Numbered from the stretch's first letter, positions 1 through 13,110 are shown. The stretch: DNA of 64,000 nucleotides from Ligula intestinalis (GCA_036362985.1 JAYGXS010000001.1:77060599-77124598); one strand, 5' to 3'. Notes: generated by a model not told the origin, from the sequence alone. Numbers and translations: made by a program.

Positions 1-1654
1 GTTATTGCCTCTGTGTACAGCACAAAACACGGTGGGTCAACGATGGACAGGAAATAAAATAAATCGAGAATTACAGAGCAGTTGACTCTTTAGAAAATGC
101 AGAGGTTTAGTAACTGAAAATGTAATAGGAAAGTTCAATGCATGCAATGTAATCCGCTCGTTTGAAAACGAATGTCACTTGGCAGTTGGAGAAAGCCAAC
201 ACCTGCATAAAAGTCGACAGTTCGATCGTCGTATCTCACGAGGTCCACTGTGCAAAGCACCGTTGGGTGTATGGAAGCTAACATTATTACAACAACTAGG
301 TAAGCCTCAGTGAAGGGACATCAGACGTCTACAGTTAAAAAATGGGAAAACCAATATTCAGTTCACAATCGTCGAGACTCAAAATTTCTTAGAAGGCAAG
401 TATAAGTTAATCAAAAGGATTTCTCTTAGACAGTCATCGCCTTGGATTAGTGAGAAGCAGTTGTGCATACCAAAGTATTTTCCATATCTTAGTGATCAGA
501 CAGTTAAAATACCGGTTCTCAAGGGAATAAGTGCGGAGTACAAGAAGCCCAGGTAGGAGATTAGAAGCAGCTAACTACATATAACAAGCGAAGGGTGGGG
601 CAATAATTGTTATGAAGCTTATAGTTTAAATGGTTCAGTAGACAAACGAGGCGCAAAAGTATAGAAGTGTGTGGGTGAAGGCGTATCTAGCATCATTTTC
701 TGGAAAAAACCATGCGGTGTGAGCAAGTACATAGAAAACTGTACTTGTTTAAAACCGATAGTAAACCTTATTGTTATGCATACCGCACCCCTTAAGTATT
801 TTCAGCAAGATCAAAAGCATTCTAACGATTCTTGAACAAGGGCACGACCTAATACCTGTGCACTTAGCTCCTTGCCGAGCCAGAACCATAAGCAAAAAGA
901 TAAGAGGCACGGAGTGGAAACAGTGGTGTCGCACTGGCTACGTTCAAGACCGCACAGATCGGCACGCGCCTTGAAATGACACTTGTACGAACGAACAGCA
1001 CGAGGCTACAGTGTTAGCAACGAAGTTGGCAGCGCGCGCCAACACAAACCTGATGCACAACCTAGCAGTGTACAAAAGGCTAGACGTAAACCGCGGCTGG
1101 CAACACAGGTACGCACACACACACAAGCCAAGCTTACAAAAGGGGTAATGGGATCGACAACGGGGATGAAAGGTGTGTTTGCTTAGAGACTATGTGCGGC
1201 AAAACGGTGCATTACTGCTGTGTTTCGACGTGGCCACTACGACGGCCGGCGGTGTGTAAAGTTGTGCAAAAGAAAGAGTCAAACGCACAAACAGGGCGCA
1301 GTGAAGGCGGATACACTGACCTAAAGTGAGAAAAAAACGACACAAAAAGCAGTCCATTCCGACCTTTTTGTGTGCCTGCTCGTTTTTGTTTCTTAAAAAT
1401 TACCATGAAAGTGGCCGCTGAGCTTCCTGACCAAGGACACGTAAAAAAATCTGACAAAAAACGAACAGAGCACACATTCAGCGAAATTATGGTACTGTTG
1501 TGTGCACCGCATTTTCTAAATCCACAGCAAAAATTGTTCAAAAAGCGCTGTTTTACGACTGCGCGCGAGTATGACGTCTTGGAGGCCTTATTTGTAAAGT
1601 GCACTTTAGAAAGTTATTGCTATTTTTTAAGATAAGTCCAACCACGCCCTGGAG
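1..1654. other. Intergenic sequence, no gene recognised
   Basis: This is the 3' flank of the AGFG1-type gene. Overlapping open frames on both strands around 1212-1635 (up to 130 codons) have no recognisable domain, splice context or family resemblance. A short CA-rich stretch lies near 1115-1130. I see nothing else. Confidence 0.5.
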
Positions 1655-1740
1655 TGTTGGCTTGGCTAAAAGGCCACTCTCCTATGCGGGTTCGAATCCC
1701 GCCGAATGCCGCGAGTTTTTTTTCACAATTGGGCCAACTA
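1655..1740 (+). repeat. tRNA-derived SINE-like repeat, copy 1
   Basis: The segment holds a good RNA polymerase III B-box/T-arm: GCGGGTTCGAATCCCGC near 1686-1702 is a perfect 5-bp stem with the TTCGAAT loop. It is followed by CGAATGCCGCGAG, a T-run and CACAATTGGGCCAACTAAA. A near-identical block in the same order occurs at 55617-55696, so this is a dispersed repeat and not one isolated tRNA gene. A weak A-box-like TGGCTTGGCTAAAAGG lies about 35 bp upstream of the B-box. No complete tRNA cloverleaf could be drawn, so a functional tRNA is unlikely. The repeat boundaries are approximate and mark the shared part only. Confidence 0.6.
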
Positions 1741-2744
1741 AATTAACTAAATCTGCCAAACCAACTTAATAGTAATCTATTCTTTAGACATCTAACTTAT
1801 TAGAGGTTGTTCGCTTGGTCAATAACATAGTCAATGTGGACTTTTTTTCGGACACTAATTTTAGTCGAAAATAAGATTTTACCTTTGGTTGAGCCGAATG
1901 ATATGATCAAAACTTTCGTCGGCAGAAAAACAATGTCGGATAACTTAAGGCACTGGTCAACTCCCTCAAAAACTGTCTTTGACAATCGACTGACAACAGT
2001 AAAGAAGCAAAACGATTCACCAGTATTTCAAAGACACCTTATGATTCAGCAGACCCCATCGCCAACAGGAAGCACACAGCAATTTTACGGAAGAAAATTC
2101 TGAGAGAAATTGTATGCTTATAATTGCATCAACTAATGATATTCTAACGTGCTGGTTTTGACTGACCTCTCGACATCGGATTTTCAACTCTTTTCACGTC
2201 CTCATCCGCCAAATCAGGCAGAAAAGTGTTCATTTTAGTCAACCGTACTTCGAAAAATGCAAAAAAATTAGAACATTTTGGTGCGAATTTAAACCACGCA
2301 AATACTGCAGAATCTATTGGAAGCACTGTGCATTACACTAATATTTGGAGGATGCTTACTATGAGGATAAACTAAAATGATTCTCCTAAACGCTGTCTTG
2401 TCTATGCAGTTTTATTTACCCAGGTGTCTGCATGGATAAACTGTATGCCCTTCCGCGTAGTAAGTTTATTGACTCAACAACAGTATTCGAGTCTTCCGCA
2501 TTTCTGTCTTTATAGCAAAATCTTGTTGAATACCTCTGTTTTGTTTCCATTTATCAGAAGTTAATTTTTTTATTGGCTGGGTGTTCTGACAGATGCATTT
2601 AGGTCGTTTTTGGATTAGGCAGAGATGTTTATAAAGTTAAACCTACTTCATGAACTGCGTCACTTACTGTATTTACTCGGGAAATAAAGGCAATAGGTTG
2701 AGAGAGTACCAGAGGAAAATGCCTAAGACCCAAAAGCGAGTGCT
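1741..2744. other. Sequence downstream of the AGFG1-type gene
   Basis: This is AT-rich and likely includes the 3' UTR of the minus-strand gene that ends at 2745. Several minus-strand AATAAA hexamers (TTTATT on the plus strand, for example near 2410, 2465 and 2567) could be poly(A) signals; I cannot choose between them. No other gene is visible. Confidence 0.4.
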
Positions 2745-5700
2745 TTAAAACGCTGCGATGAGACTTACTACAAACGGATTAAAACCAGAGGAATTGACAC
2801 CATTCGAGGGTGCGGAGGTGTGGAAGGAAGAGAAGGGCACATTGAACGCGGACGGCGGGCAAGTTGGAGGCGCAGGACACGAAGAAGCAAAAGGATTAGT
2901 GGGCGCAGAAGCTGTCGACTGGACAACAAAGGGATTGCCTGGTTGAGAGTTTGGCTGTTGTGGAATGGCTGACGGAACACCAAGACCCAGCGGATTCATC
3001 AGGGACGTTGCTGGAGCCGTAGTAAAGAAGGGGTTTGCAGGAACCGGCTGCTGCTGCTGCTGTGGACGAGTTTGCTCAAAAACTGTAAACTGATCACTTC
3101 TAAACGCTGGCGGGTTGGTGTTGCCTTGATATTGAAAAGTATTCAGGGGCGCAACTGCGTGACTCGCTTGTGGCAGCGCCTGTGACTGTAACGAAGGGCC
3201 ATTCAGGAAGTTGTCGAGCCCCCTGCTAGCACTAGAGGAGGCTGTTACTTTCCGCATTCCATCGAGTTCTGCGAGGGCTGCATACTTGTCAGCGGGCACG
3301 GGTGCAGGACAAGAAAACGCGTTGGGCTGCGTGCTATTTGCAAGTTCCTGTATTTCAGACTGGTTGCTAACAAAATTGGCTGTGGCGGGAGCCAGGAAGG
3401 AGGGCGGGGCCTGTGACACCGTGGGGAATGGATGAAAGAAGTCCGCACTGCCGTTCTTCTGGGTGGATGACACTGCCACAGATGTTGCAGTGGTAGTGGT
3501 AGTAACTGCCTGTTGAGGTGGGCTGATGGAAGAGAAGGGGTTGAATGGAAATGAACCAGCGTCAAATAACTGTTGTGACGGCGGAGGCGGCTGATTGCAC
3601 ACTGGCTGTGTGGTCGGTCGAGCAGCGATCAGATCAGCAAACGGATCGCCTTTAGCGTCTGACGGCATACTACTCGGGGGTGAGGACACCGTGGTCTATA
3701 AAGAAATGTTGGAATAACATTACTTGACACAAGAATTTAAGTAATGGATGCTGGCACTTCGTAGGAAGAGAAGGCTTGGGACTAGTTAAATATGTAAGTT
3801 TCACATAGATTGAGATTGCAATTTCATATATTAGAACGATTTATTTTTGTTTGCGCCGAGTTGGAAACAATAGTTTACAGTAGGTGTCGGTGTCGCAAAT
3901 GATAAACGAGATATCAGCAAACTAACCAAAAGGGCCAGGAATTTCTAAAATACCCAGACGTGTTAGTGTAAAACACCTCCGTGTGACCTAACAACTACGT
4001 AGTTCAGGTTGAATTCAGCTAGCGCCTGCGAGCCTAACGTCAGTCATCTCATTTAAACAACGTGATAACAACGAAGAGTTTCAAAATACAAAGAATGCAA
4101 GTAGAAGAAAACGCCGGAGCGGGGCCGATGGTTTATTTGCTCTACTGTTAAACCGGTGGAAATGAGTGGAAAAGGAATGACGGAGCGTTCTACATGAAGG
4201 TTGGGTGATGAAAGTAAAAGAGGAACCAAATAAAATGGCTCCTGAAATGAATAGTGTTCAATAAGAGGTGAGGAACTGGCTGCTGGTTCCAATAAAAAGA
4301 ATAAATCCCTGGAAATCATTTACTTGACGCCTACCTTCCCATTATCAGCGTTAAGCAGTGTGACCTAAATCCCGAATAAAAATTGGACCAATTAATTACA
4401 CCATCACTCGAATTTACACGACCTTGGCGAAGCTTAAAGTGCACTACCGAAAACAGCGCACCCGTGTAGGAATAGTAGGCTGAAGAGGCCAGTAAAACGA
4501 TGGCGTCACCGAGAGGTCATCCTTGTAGTTTACATTATGTATAGACAGTCGTCAAAATGTCGGGGCAGTCCTGTGATGCTCCAGCATCTGGCCATGTTAG
4601 GTAAAAACGAACTTACCTTTGAACAAGGCGAAGATCACGAGTTGAGCAGAATTTAATGACGACCGTCTGCAGCTGAATGGGAGGTCACGAAATTGCATGA
4701 CGTCATTAAATTCTGCTCAACTCATGATCTTCGCCTTGTTCAAATTTCTTCCGGGAAAACCATGTTTCAATTTGCTGAACTTACCTTTCTTAGGAAAAGG
4801 CCAATGGTTATTCGACTACGCCAGTTTAACCGTAACAGTGAGTCATGCGTAAATTTAAGCTAACAGAAACCAAGACAAGTCGTAATAAACAGGAACAAGG
4901 TCTCTTTTTAAAGGACTCAGGACATGCTAATATCCTCACATAGTTATAAGATGGAAGTACCTGGCGAAAGCAAGATAGTAAAAATGGGCCAATTTCTAGG
5001 TAATTTAACGTCAGGCCTTAAAAATAGCAGCATCTGGATTTAAAAATCTTCAATCTATCAAAACTTCAGAGAAGCAGCGTTAATACTTCTGACTTGATCA
5101 CAAGATGAAATAAGAGTACTCCGTTTGCACTCGTATCTTCAAGCCAGTCTTTGCAGGAGCTCAGATAGCCATGATAAACCAATAATAGAGGCATTTACTG
5201 GGAAGAGTCTGATTTCAGCTGCCAGATCTAGTGGGGATAAATTTGGACATCAAAAAATAGAAACGGCAATTCAAGCCCACCTATTTTTATTAAATAGCCC
5301 AATGTGCGAAAGCCGTTTATTAGCTGAAATCTGACTAAGCTACACCCGGACGGTTGGGGGAAAATGTAGTTTAATGTAACGTCTTTATCGTAAACCTTGA
5401 GTATTTTTTAACCTAAACCCAAGAGGTATGCAATATCTTCAAAAATTTCTAAGCTAGGCAGGAAACACAAAAAGGCTGGAAAACAACTGGCAAAAGAGAT
5501 CCAATCAAGCGTGTACTTTTTGTCCGGCAAAAGTGGACCACCGTTGACTAAGTAGTCGCACACTAAATCTTCAGGTGGGCTGTTGACAACTTGTGCGAAG
5601 ACATACAAAGGCTGCAAATATGCACTTAATCAGCAAAGATGTGCTGAATACTAATGAGGTGAGATTAAAAATTCCAGATGAAGATAAACATGGCTCTCTC

Positions 5701-8700
5701 TGCTCGGACTCGCCGATTAAGTTCGGGCAAAAAGATTGAAAGCCACACTAGCAGCTGTGTTCTCGATTTTTGAAAAAATGTTTTACAGCGCTGTTTGTTT
5801 CGTTTCACTATGGTTTACTGTTAGATGGCCCTAGTTTTGTCAAATCCTTAATAGCATTATGAAGAACAGGAGAGATCACAGGCAAATGTACAAGGTCAGA
5901 TATTGCATTCAAGGTTCGCGGCCAAGGGCCTCTGCACATGGACAACGCGTCGACGGTACTACTCATAGAACACGCAAAATGAAAAAGGCAAGGGCTGTGT
6001 TAAAAGGTAGTGTATTATTTATCTTCGGCTTTTGCCCCATGCAGTTGAAACCTAAGTGACCAATAGGGTCTGGCAATTAGTGTGATAAGGAAGCTTACTT
6101 GTGGCTATAAGGACTGAATGGACGACTCCCTCGTCTTGATTCAAGGAACAGTGACGGAGACTGGAAAGGACGCGGCCTGGCTAGGCAATTTTTAAAACAA
6201 CTACTTTATTAGCCGTTTTGGACTTGGTTCTCGGTGAAATAACGGTTACGGAAGGTCAAGCTTGCTGCTGAGAGCCGGTTTGTTTTTGATGAAAGAGCGA
6301 TGACAGCTATGGGTCAGACCTTGTCCTCTTTTGCACACAAACCAACAGTTCCCCTTTCAACCGTGTGCAAAGTGTTTCGTGTAACACATCTTTATGTCGC
6401 GAAACTACGACGAGACAACACAGTCGAGGCGCTAGGCTCGTAAATCTGGTCTTGCTTTGCAACCCGGATGGAAAAAGACAGCAGTAGCAGGCATTTGTCA
6501 CTAAAGTCTAAGAGCAGTGAGAAAGTTGAGATAATTCTCTGATAAACCTAACGATGTCGCAATGGTCGGATCAGCTAAGGAATGTGAAAGATGTTTACCC
6601 AGACAGTTCAAAATAGGTTCCACAATTTCAGTCTCTTCCCTCGGTGGAGCGTGCCGGGAATGTCGGGAAAACTCTTTAAATTATTCGTCAATTTGGCGTT
6701 ACGCCCCCTGCGTCGAGAAGTCCTATCAGGATTCGGGCTGATGATTCTAGTACGAAAGACTCCGTCAAGTCCAGGCACTGGCGTGAACGCTTCGAGAACC
6801 TCAGCCTCTATGGATAATCCATCACAGTTCTTTCCTCTTCAGTACAGAGCTATTCCAGCTCAGACTTTACTTGGTTGAATGACGTTCCTGTGGGGAAAAT
6901 ATAAACTCAACTCCGAGGTTGCACGACAAAATTACGTACAGAGGAGATGACAGATTAGCTGAAGCCTCCGAGCCATGTCCAAATCAGGACGAAATCAGGA
7001 GACGAAATCGCTTCGCATATCTATGTTTCTGCAATCTGTGCTTCCACCATAGAGTGCAAGAACCATTGCGGCCCACGTCTCATCAAACTTGTCATTGTCA
7101 TTAACTGGCGGCTTTTGCGTAAGTGAAAATCTAGTACTAGACCAAAACCAGCCGGGTTCTGTGCTCCAGGGTTGGCACAATCACCAAAAATTCACACCAA
7201 GTCACACCATTGCACTCCAAAAATAGCTGCCAGTGGCCGACAGCCGTTGTACTTTATTCCAACTGCGTTCATTGTGAGTCGCTGGGAGAAATACTGCAGC
7301 CAGACGGTACACAAGCCAAAAACTATTACTATGATAAAAGCCCATTATTGTTACACCATTATATTTTTCTTGGTCGCCAATAATCTCTCCCAGTCGTTTG
7401 AGGTCTGGTTTGACGTCCGCAGAGTCTGCATCCAACCACTATCCAGAATCAAACTAGTATGACACAAAATGTGGTACGACAGGTGAAAAAGGTTGTTGAA
7501 TCAGTCCATTAGGTTGTAAGGAACAGTGTTTGCGAGTTCGACTTCTAACAGGGAGAAGTATCCCAAGAGATTAATAGTTGTCAACTTGGAGAAGTAGACA
7601 GTTCGCCGTAGCTTAGAAATGGTCGTCGTTAAATCGACCAAACAACGTTAACGTCGGGTAAATAATTAGTACCCACAGAGTTTTCACGGGACCCATCGCG
7701 ATGACTACGACAATACAAAGATCCGCCTGTCCCGAACATCCGTTTACTTATGAAGTTTGGATAGGGGAGGTGTTTGGCCAATATTCCCCTAAGATCGTTA
7801 TTCGAGTGAAATACACCAATTTAGTCTCGAAGTAGACAGTTCGCACTTTCCGCAACAATGTCTCGAGGATATAACAATCCATCCAAGAAAGACGACTGAG
7901 ATAGGTCAAGCACGTTCTTCATATTTTATTCTATAAGTTCATCGTTGCTGCCAACCTGGGGTGGCGAGGATGAAGTCATCCTAAAGATTGACCTGACAAT
8001 ATCCATCAAGACATGGGGATTCCAACAGCTTCAGTATTCGATCCTTATTGTATGTGAAATAGAACGAGCACTTCAGGTGTGCTTTTGTAGATGGCAACGC
8101 AATATATAACATCTCGACCAGGTATGTCAGCCACGGTCACAGCAACTAAGGCTTAATTCAGGAATATAACCTGCGATGGTAAAAATATTCGGTAAAATTC
8201 ACCACTTAAAAAGCTCCATGAGAAATGTATAAAGAAAGGTATTCAAAACTTAGTTGGAATAGGAACATATTTACGCATGAAAGAATCCAAGAAAATAAAA
8301 ACGACTACCTAACTCTGGCACTAGATCAGTGAGTCTAGTCCAAGCAGGCTTTTAGGTGCAGATATGAATTTAAAAGTATTAAACACCTGAGTAGGCGGTA
8401 GTAGCCGTGAAATATTGTTAAGTGGTTGAGGGCTCGAAGCTGCACCAGGTCCACTCTGAGAAGATTCATTGGGCCGAGATTGGCTGGAAGTGGTAGATGA
8501 AGCATGTGACAGAACAGACGGAAGAGACCGGCTGGGAAGAATGATAAGGCCGGCAGCAGCATTAACACCAATCCTGTTTGTCTTAGGCGTCGGTGTTTGC
8601 GACGCACGATCTAGAGCCTCTTGGTTTTCACAGAGAGCCTCCTCTTCAATCTCGGGGCCGGGCTCACGGTACCTGGGATTCAAGAAATAAAGAAAATGAG

Positions 8701-10539
8701 TAGTTACTAGGTATTTTCAATTGAAAAGTTGAAAATCTAAATTGTTCAAAGAAAAAAATATTTATCAGGCGAGTAAAACCCTTACAGACAGCAAAACTAT
8801 TAATGAATATTTCGTGCATCCTTTACGAGATGGTGTGCATGTTAAGGATTCAAAAGTCAAATACGCTTCGAAATGGTTGTCGTAGATGACTAGCAAACCG
8901 AGGAAGTTCACATCAACAGATCTGAATATTGAAATAACGGAGGAGCCTTTTATAAGCTCTGTACATTTTGCTTTTCAAAAACAAACCAGACTCAGGTTTC
9001 TACTTTGATGATGTTAAAGGACGCTGAAGGAGAGCCTATATAAATACTTAAACGGGCATCATAAGACCTTTTGGAAGGCTTCTACTTTTCGCGCGGATTC
9101 GTATCACCACGACTTAGTCTAGAGATTAAGCGTAAAAACTTGTTAACGAAACACATCATCACCAGAATGTGGTAAATAGCAGCAAAATTCAGATGGCAGC
9201 TGGATCTGTATGGTAACCCTGATGAACGGAAAAAACATGTAGTTGTCCAAGACTTAGGAAAATTCTTCAGGTCAAACATAAATCAAAAATGACATCATAT
9301 ATGTCGTTCCTTAGGCAAAACGTACCTGAACTTAAAAGTGTTTCCATGGAATGGTCCTGTATAGATTATAAGTACAAACGAATATTATGCACTACCTCAG
9401 GAAATGCACTGAATTCACACAGATCGCAGGAAGCAAAGCTTACCAGTATTTCTCTTATAATAGGTAACGAAAAGAGATGAAAGTATCAAAAGCTCAAGTT
9501 ATAAGGATGTCTGGTGAGTGCGATCCAGGTAAATGAAGATAGATTTGTAGAACTAGTATAAAAGCACGAATTATTAGCTTGACGCACAGCTTTACTGCAG
9601 CTCCCAACCGACCTCTTGCAGTTAGACTTGGTTGTCAACTAGGTCAAAATGAAAAGTCAGTAGATGATTATAAGTCCAGCGAAGGCAGACAAGCAGTGAA
9701 TATAAATCGGGTAATAAGTAGCATAAACAGAGACCGAAAGAGCCTGTCACTTTATTTATACAAACCTGTGCATTTATGCACCAAAAAAAGTCAGAATTGT
9801 ACAATTTAGTTTCGACTGCCCGAGGCTCTTCGACTAAGAACTATTAGCTAACAATAAGCCTGCAGGGCAGTCGTTAACGCTAACAGTACTGAACCGGCTA
9901 TAAACGGACTGCCGCACGCAGATTTCTAATGTCATAACTTGGACTCAGTGTATAAGCTGAGACTCGGAATCCCTGGCCTGCACTTTACATAATAAGGGCG
10001 TCTAACTCGAGCGTTAGTAACACGGTCATCAGTGCAAGTAAATTAACATGAGGGATAAATTACAAAACTCGGGTTTCATGAAAAGATTAATAAGAATATG
10101 ACTAATTTTACCATTTCCGGATTTCGTATTTCAAACGAAGGAATTCGTCAAAGTTCTCCAGCTTTTCTCTGGGTTCTCCATCACACAAAGCCATGTATAT
10201 CTTCTGACATGCCTAAAAGTGGTCAGTATGTAATTAAAGGCGGCATACTTTGTTTCCGCGCTTCTTCAAAAAGAATATTTCCTGCATATTGAAATTTGAC
10301 ATGGAAATTGACTTGACCCGTTGGTTATATTTACGTCTTATGATTTAAAGATAGTATAAAATGCGTTCGACTTACACAGCACCACCGCAACTCGTGCAAA
10401 CGAAAGAACCTATAGACATATTAACATAAGTAGGTCCTCTTTGATTGCAGTCGAAGCAAAACCTATTCTCGCTTAAGGAAGCGAGATCCCGCAGAATCTT
10501 CTGCGCAGCATCTTGTGACTTCTTAGAAGAAGAGGCCAT
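2745..10539 (-). CDS. AGFG1: AGFG1-type ArfGAP domain and NPF/FG-repeat protein
   Basis: Five exons on the minus strand: 10539-10376, 10336-10249, 10212-10112, 8672-8387 and 3695-2745. All phases agree, giving 529 codons plus stop. Exons 1-3 encode an ArfGAP domain: a zinc finger C28-x2-C31-x16-C48-x2-C51 with RGPTYVN between the cysteine pairs, then QRVKSISM and a KYEIRKW end near residue 118, the order seen in AGFG1 (HRB). Exon 5 (residues 214-529) contains DKYAALAELDGM, a poly-Q run and five NPF motifs, which in this family bind EH-domain proteins such as EPS15. The expected role is clathrin-linked vesicle trafficking. Introns 1 and 2 are only 39 and 36 bp; intron 4 is about 4.7 kb and holds repeats. 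The segment after the zinc finger is about two residues shorter than in vertebrate AGFG1 and lacks the Pro-Pro-His. An unseen exon inside intron 4 cannot be excluded, although phases join without one. Confidence 0.9.
4618..4744. repeat. Long hairpin flanked by 12-bp direct repeats
   Basis: A 44-bp arm at 4618-4661 is repeated as its reverse complement at 4701-4744 with one mismatch, around a 39-bp loop. The 12-mer GAACTTACCTTT lies at 4609-4620 and again in direct orientation at 4777-4788. This looks like a small foldback or MITE-type insertion with a possible target-site duplication. It lies inside a host gene intron. No coding capacity. Confidence 0.75.
6590..8060 (+). mobile_element. Decayed RTE-like non-LTR retrotransposon fragment
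   Basis: In changing plus-strand frames the sequence reads like the reverse transcriptase of flatworm RTE-type LINEs. There is a ...SRHWRERFENLS-like pre-RT segment near 6770-6820, a TRPKPAGFCAPG-like stretch near 7140, and MIKAHY followed by NNLSQSFEV near 7330-7410, which corresponds to the segment before the VRQGC..SP motif. A possible C-terminal WLDT..QDM-like remnant lies near 7975-8050. Many stops and frameshifts show it is dead. It is antisense to the host gene, within intron 4. Boundaries are approximate, and the assignment rests on remembered family motifs, not alignment. Confidence 0.5.
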
Positions 10540-12429
10540 ATAGAGTTGTTAGACAAACGCTATCAGATAGTCAATAAATGGCTCGTCGCCGTTGTTTGAT
10601 ATGGCGGGTCAGGCCACCTGTTTCAAATCTTCAAGGCCAGGTTTTTGTGCAGATATTCCTGATAATGAGGATGAAGGGGACTTTGTTATCTCTTTATCTG
10701 CCTCAAAATGTGAAAATTATTTCATAGCATAGTTTTGTAGACTAGTAGGCAAGTATGCAAGAGTTAGAAACTGCCTCCCGCCTATGAACTTATAGAGAAA
10801 AAAGTAAATGTATGGTAAGGCAGTTACACGCAGTCTGAGACTATAAATGAGTATTGAAAATGTAGGAAGCTGTGGTAAGATAAATCTTAGCAACTGCAAT
10901 GGTCCACTGCTTCTTAAATCACAAATAATAAAGGAACTCTGGAAGGGGTGTGGGCGAAGTTAAAGCACATAAAGCGCCCCAGAGATTCAAAGTACCTAAC
11001 TAGGCCCTTTAGTTAGTGAAATACCGAACAAAATAACTAGGAAGTAGACTTAAGATAATGTCCCAAAATGCAGGGCATTCTGGGAAGGGCAACCAGTGCT
11101 TTCAGGACGCGAACCTTGTTAAGCCTATAACCATTCCATTTTCGACTCGTTGCTTCGTTAAATGAAGATTAAGCCGCACTTACCAAAGTCTCCCAATAAT
11201 ATGTGGTTCAAGTTTGGGTATATCAACGCACAGAACACGTTTTCTAGATTCCTAGACTTAATTTTGCACCAACTGCCCCTTCCTCACGTCATCTGCTTAG
11301 CAAAAATCGGGTCGTATGAAGACGTGGTTGACAGCGAATCGTCAGAGCCTCGTATTTGTTTAGTGCGATATGAAAGAAGGATGAGCTAGTGATAGAAGGA
11401 TGTTTACGTACTCAAAAAGTGGATTTCTTGTGTCAAAAAAACCGGAAAATTCGCATGCAACTGTGGGGAGATAAACAGACTACTTTAGTTCGGCGGTCGC
11501 GAATGATAACGTTCCTCATTTACCCCAGATTGGTAGACGCATAAATGTAACTTGTGTGTGAACTATTTAATTGTGATAGCTTACATACAGAGGATCCGCA
11601 GCACCCACGTGTGCCCGGTCACAGGACTACTCCACAATGAGATGAAGTAGGATCGGACGCAAGGTGAGAGAGCTAAGCAGCCTGTTTAGGCATGCCACGT
11701 TCGCCTGGCTCACGCACAATGAACGAACTTTCCCTATACAAAAGAAGTACTCAGCTCGAATAAAATTTAAAAGGGAGTGTATCAGAGGTTGCATTATCCA
11801 GATTCTTCGCATCGGAATACCGAATGTCCCACCAGTTGGCATGTTTCCCAACTGCAACATAAATGCGTGGTTATACCTTCAATGTCCACCTGATTGTTTA
11901 TACTGACGAATGCGCTGAAGTGTCGTGTGGTTGATGTCTTCATTACCGACTTGACATCCACATCACTCTTTCATGCCTCAGTCCGCTGTCCGGACCGATC
12001 AGCCCATTCAAGTTCGTGTGCAAATATTTGGCAGACCTCAATCGCCCCTGTGTGTGCGCCACATGTAACCTGGCCTTCGCACAATGCACCACGTTTTCGC
12101 AACCTAAGTGGATAGCAGATTCAGCTCTCACAAATGTGTGGGTGCCAAACAGGCCCTACCAAGAACAAAACATCGAGATTTTATTCTCGTTTCAGTCATC
12201 GGTCACTCCACATACTTAAAAACAGGACTGACTACGAGGTTTAAATTATGCCGTTTATTAGCTAGTTAAGTAGTGCTTTCTTGTGAGGTCGCTTGTAATA
12301 GCTTTCCTGGTCTATAGGCTTCATTGAATAACTAACATAAGTGGCTCTCATAGTTTTTATGGAATGCATGCTTTCTTTTCGGCCTTTCCTGCTTTAACTC
12401 CGTCTTTATACCTACATTTTCCATTAAGT
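10540..12429. other. Sequence upstream of the AGFG1-type gene
   Basis: The first part should hold the promoter of the minus-strand gene starting at 10539. No TATA box or other motif stands out. Short open frames at 11162-11389 and 11627-12219 have no recognisable features. It may contain downstream exons of the unidentified minus-strand gene at 21.1-21.5 kb, but I could not find them. Confidence 0.4.
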
Positions 12430-13110
12430 TGCACAGTTGTGGAAACGATTATCAACGAGGCCACCATGAAATTTCTCGAAGAAAAAACTTCTTGGACAGT
12501 GCCCAACACGGATTTCGAGGAAAACGCTCTTGCTTGACCAATACGTTTTATTCGATGGAGCAGTGGTTCAGGTCATTAGATGAGAACATCATGACCAATC
12601 TTGTCTGCATCGACTACAAAAAAGCCTTCGATAGTGCCCCAAAACAACGGCTACTCTACATGATCGGAGAATCCGTAATAAGGGGTAATTGACCTAACTT
12701 GATAGGAGATTTCCTAATAGGCCGATCGCAGTCCATGGGTCCTAAGTGCCAGTTATCAGTGGTGTACCTCAGAGTTCCGTCCTTGGGCCATTATTTTTCT
12801 TAATATGCGTCTGTAGACTGTAGGCATGGACAGGACAGCAGTAGAGTCCTGTTTGCAGATAATATTAACATATAGTAATCTACCAAGAGCTCTAACGACG
12901 AACGAATTTCGCAAAAAAGGACTTGACCACCTAGGTGAATGGTCCAATAAATTGTTAATGACGTTTAACTTTGAGCAGTGTGCAACACGGTGGTTCAAAA
13001 CAAAGAAGGTGAGCTCGACCGGGACTCTCAATATTAATACTTGATGGAAGGTGCCTATCAGATAGGAAAAAATGGCCTAGCTATCACAATTGTGTCATCT
13101 ATAAAGCTTG
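12430..13110 (+). mobile_element. CR1-like LINE fragment (reverse transcriptase)
   Basis: This fragment is clearly related to the larger CR1-like element at 28.3-31.3 kb. AQHGFRG..SCLTN, YSMEQW..SL.EN and KKAFDS are shared in order, corresponding to about 29866-30110. The following DNA also matches, including the region before the B motif (GVPQ..VLGP, here decayed) and the FADD block. Frames are broken by stops and shifts, so it is a pseudo-copy. The 5' and 3' ends of the element are missing. Same strand as the larger copy. Confidence 0.8.

Larger units (their letters stand above)
3696..8386. other. Intron 4 of the AGFG1-type gene
   Basis: The intron runs from a minus-strand donor CAG|GTGTTT at 8386 to an acceptor TTTATAG at 3696. 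It contains the 127-bp hairpin at 4618-4744 and the RTE-like relic near 6590-8060 (both listed separately). The open frames at 4053-4319 and 5408-5617 show no family features. The rest looks like unique AT-rich intron sequence. Confidence 0.7.

Noticed and set aside
1212..1635. Opposed open frames of 130 and 87 codons
   Set aside because: No domain, no splice context, and both strands open at once; treated as chance.
1686..1702. A genuine tRNA gene
   Set aside because: Only the T-arm/B-box is convincing; no acceptor or anticodon arms pair, and a second copy shows a dispersed repeat.
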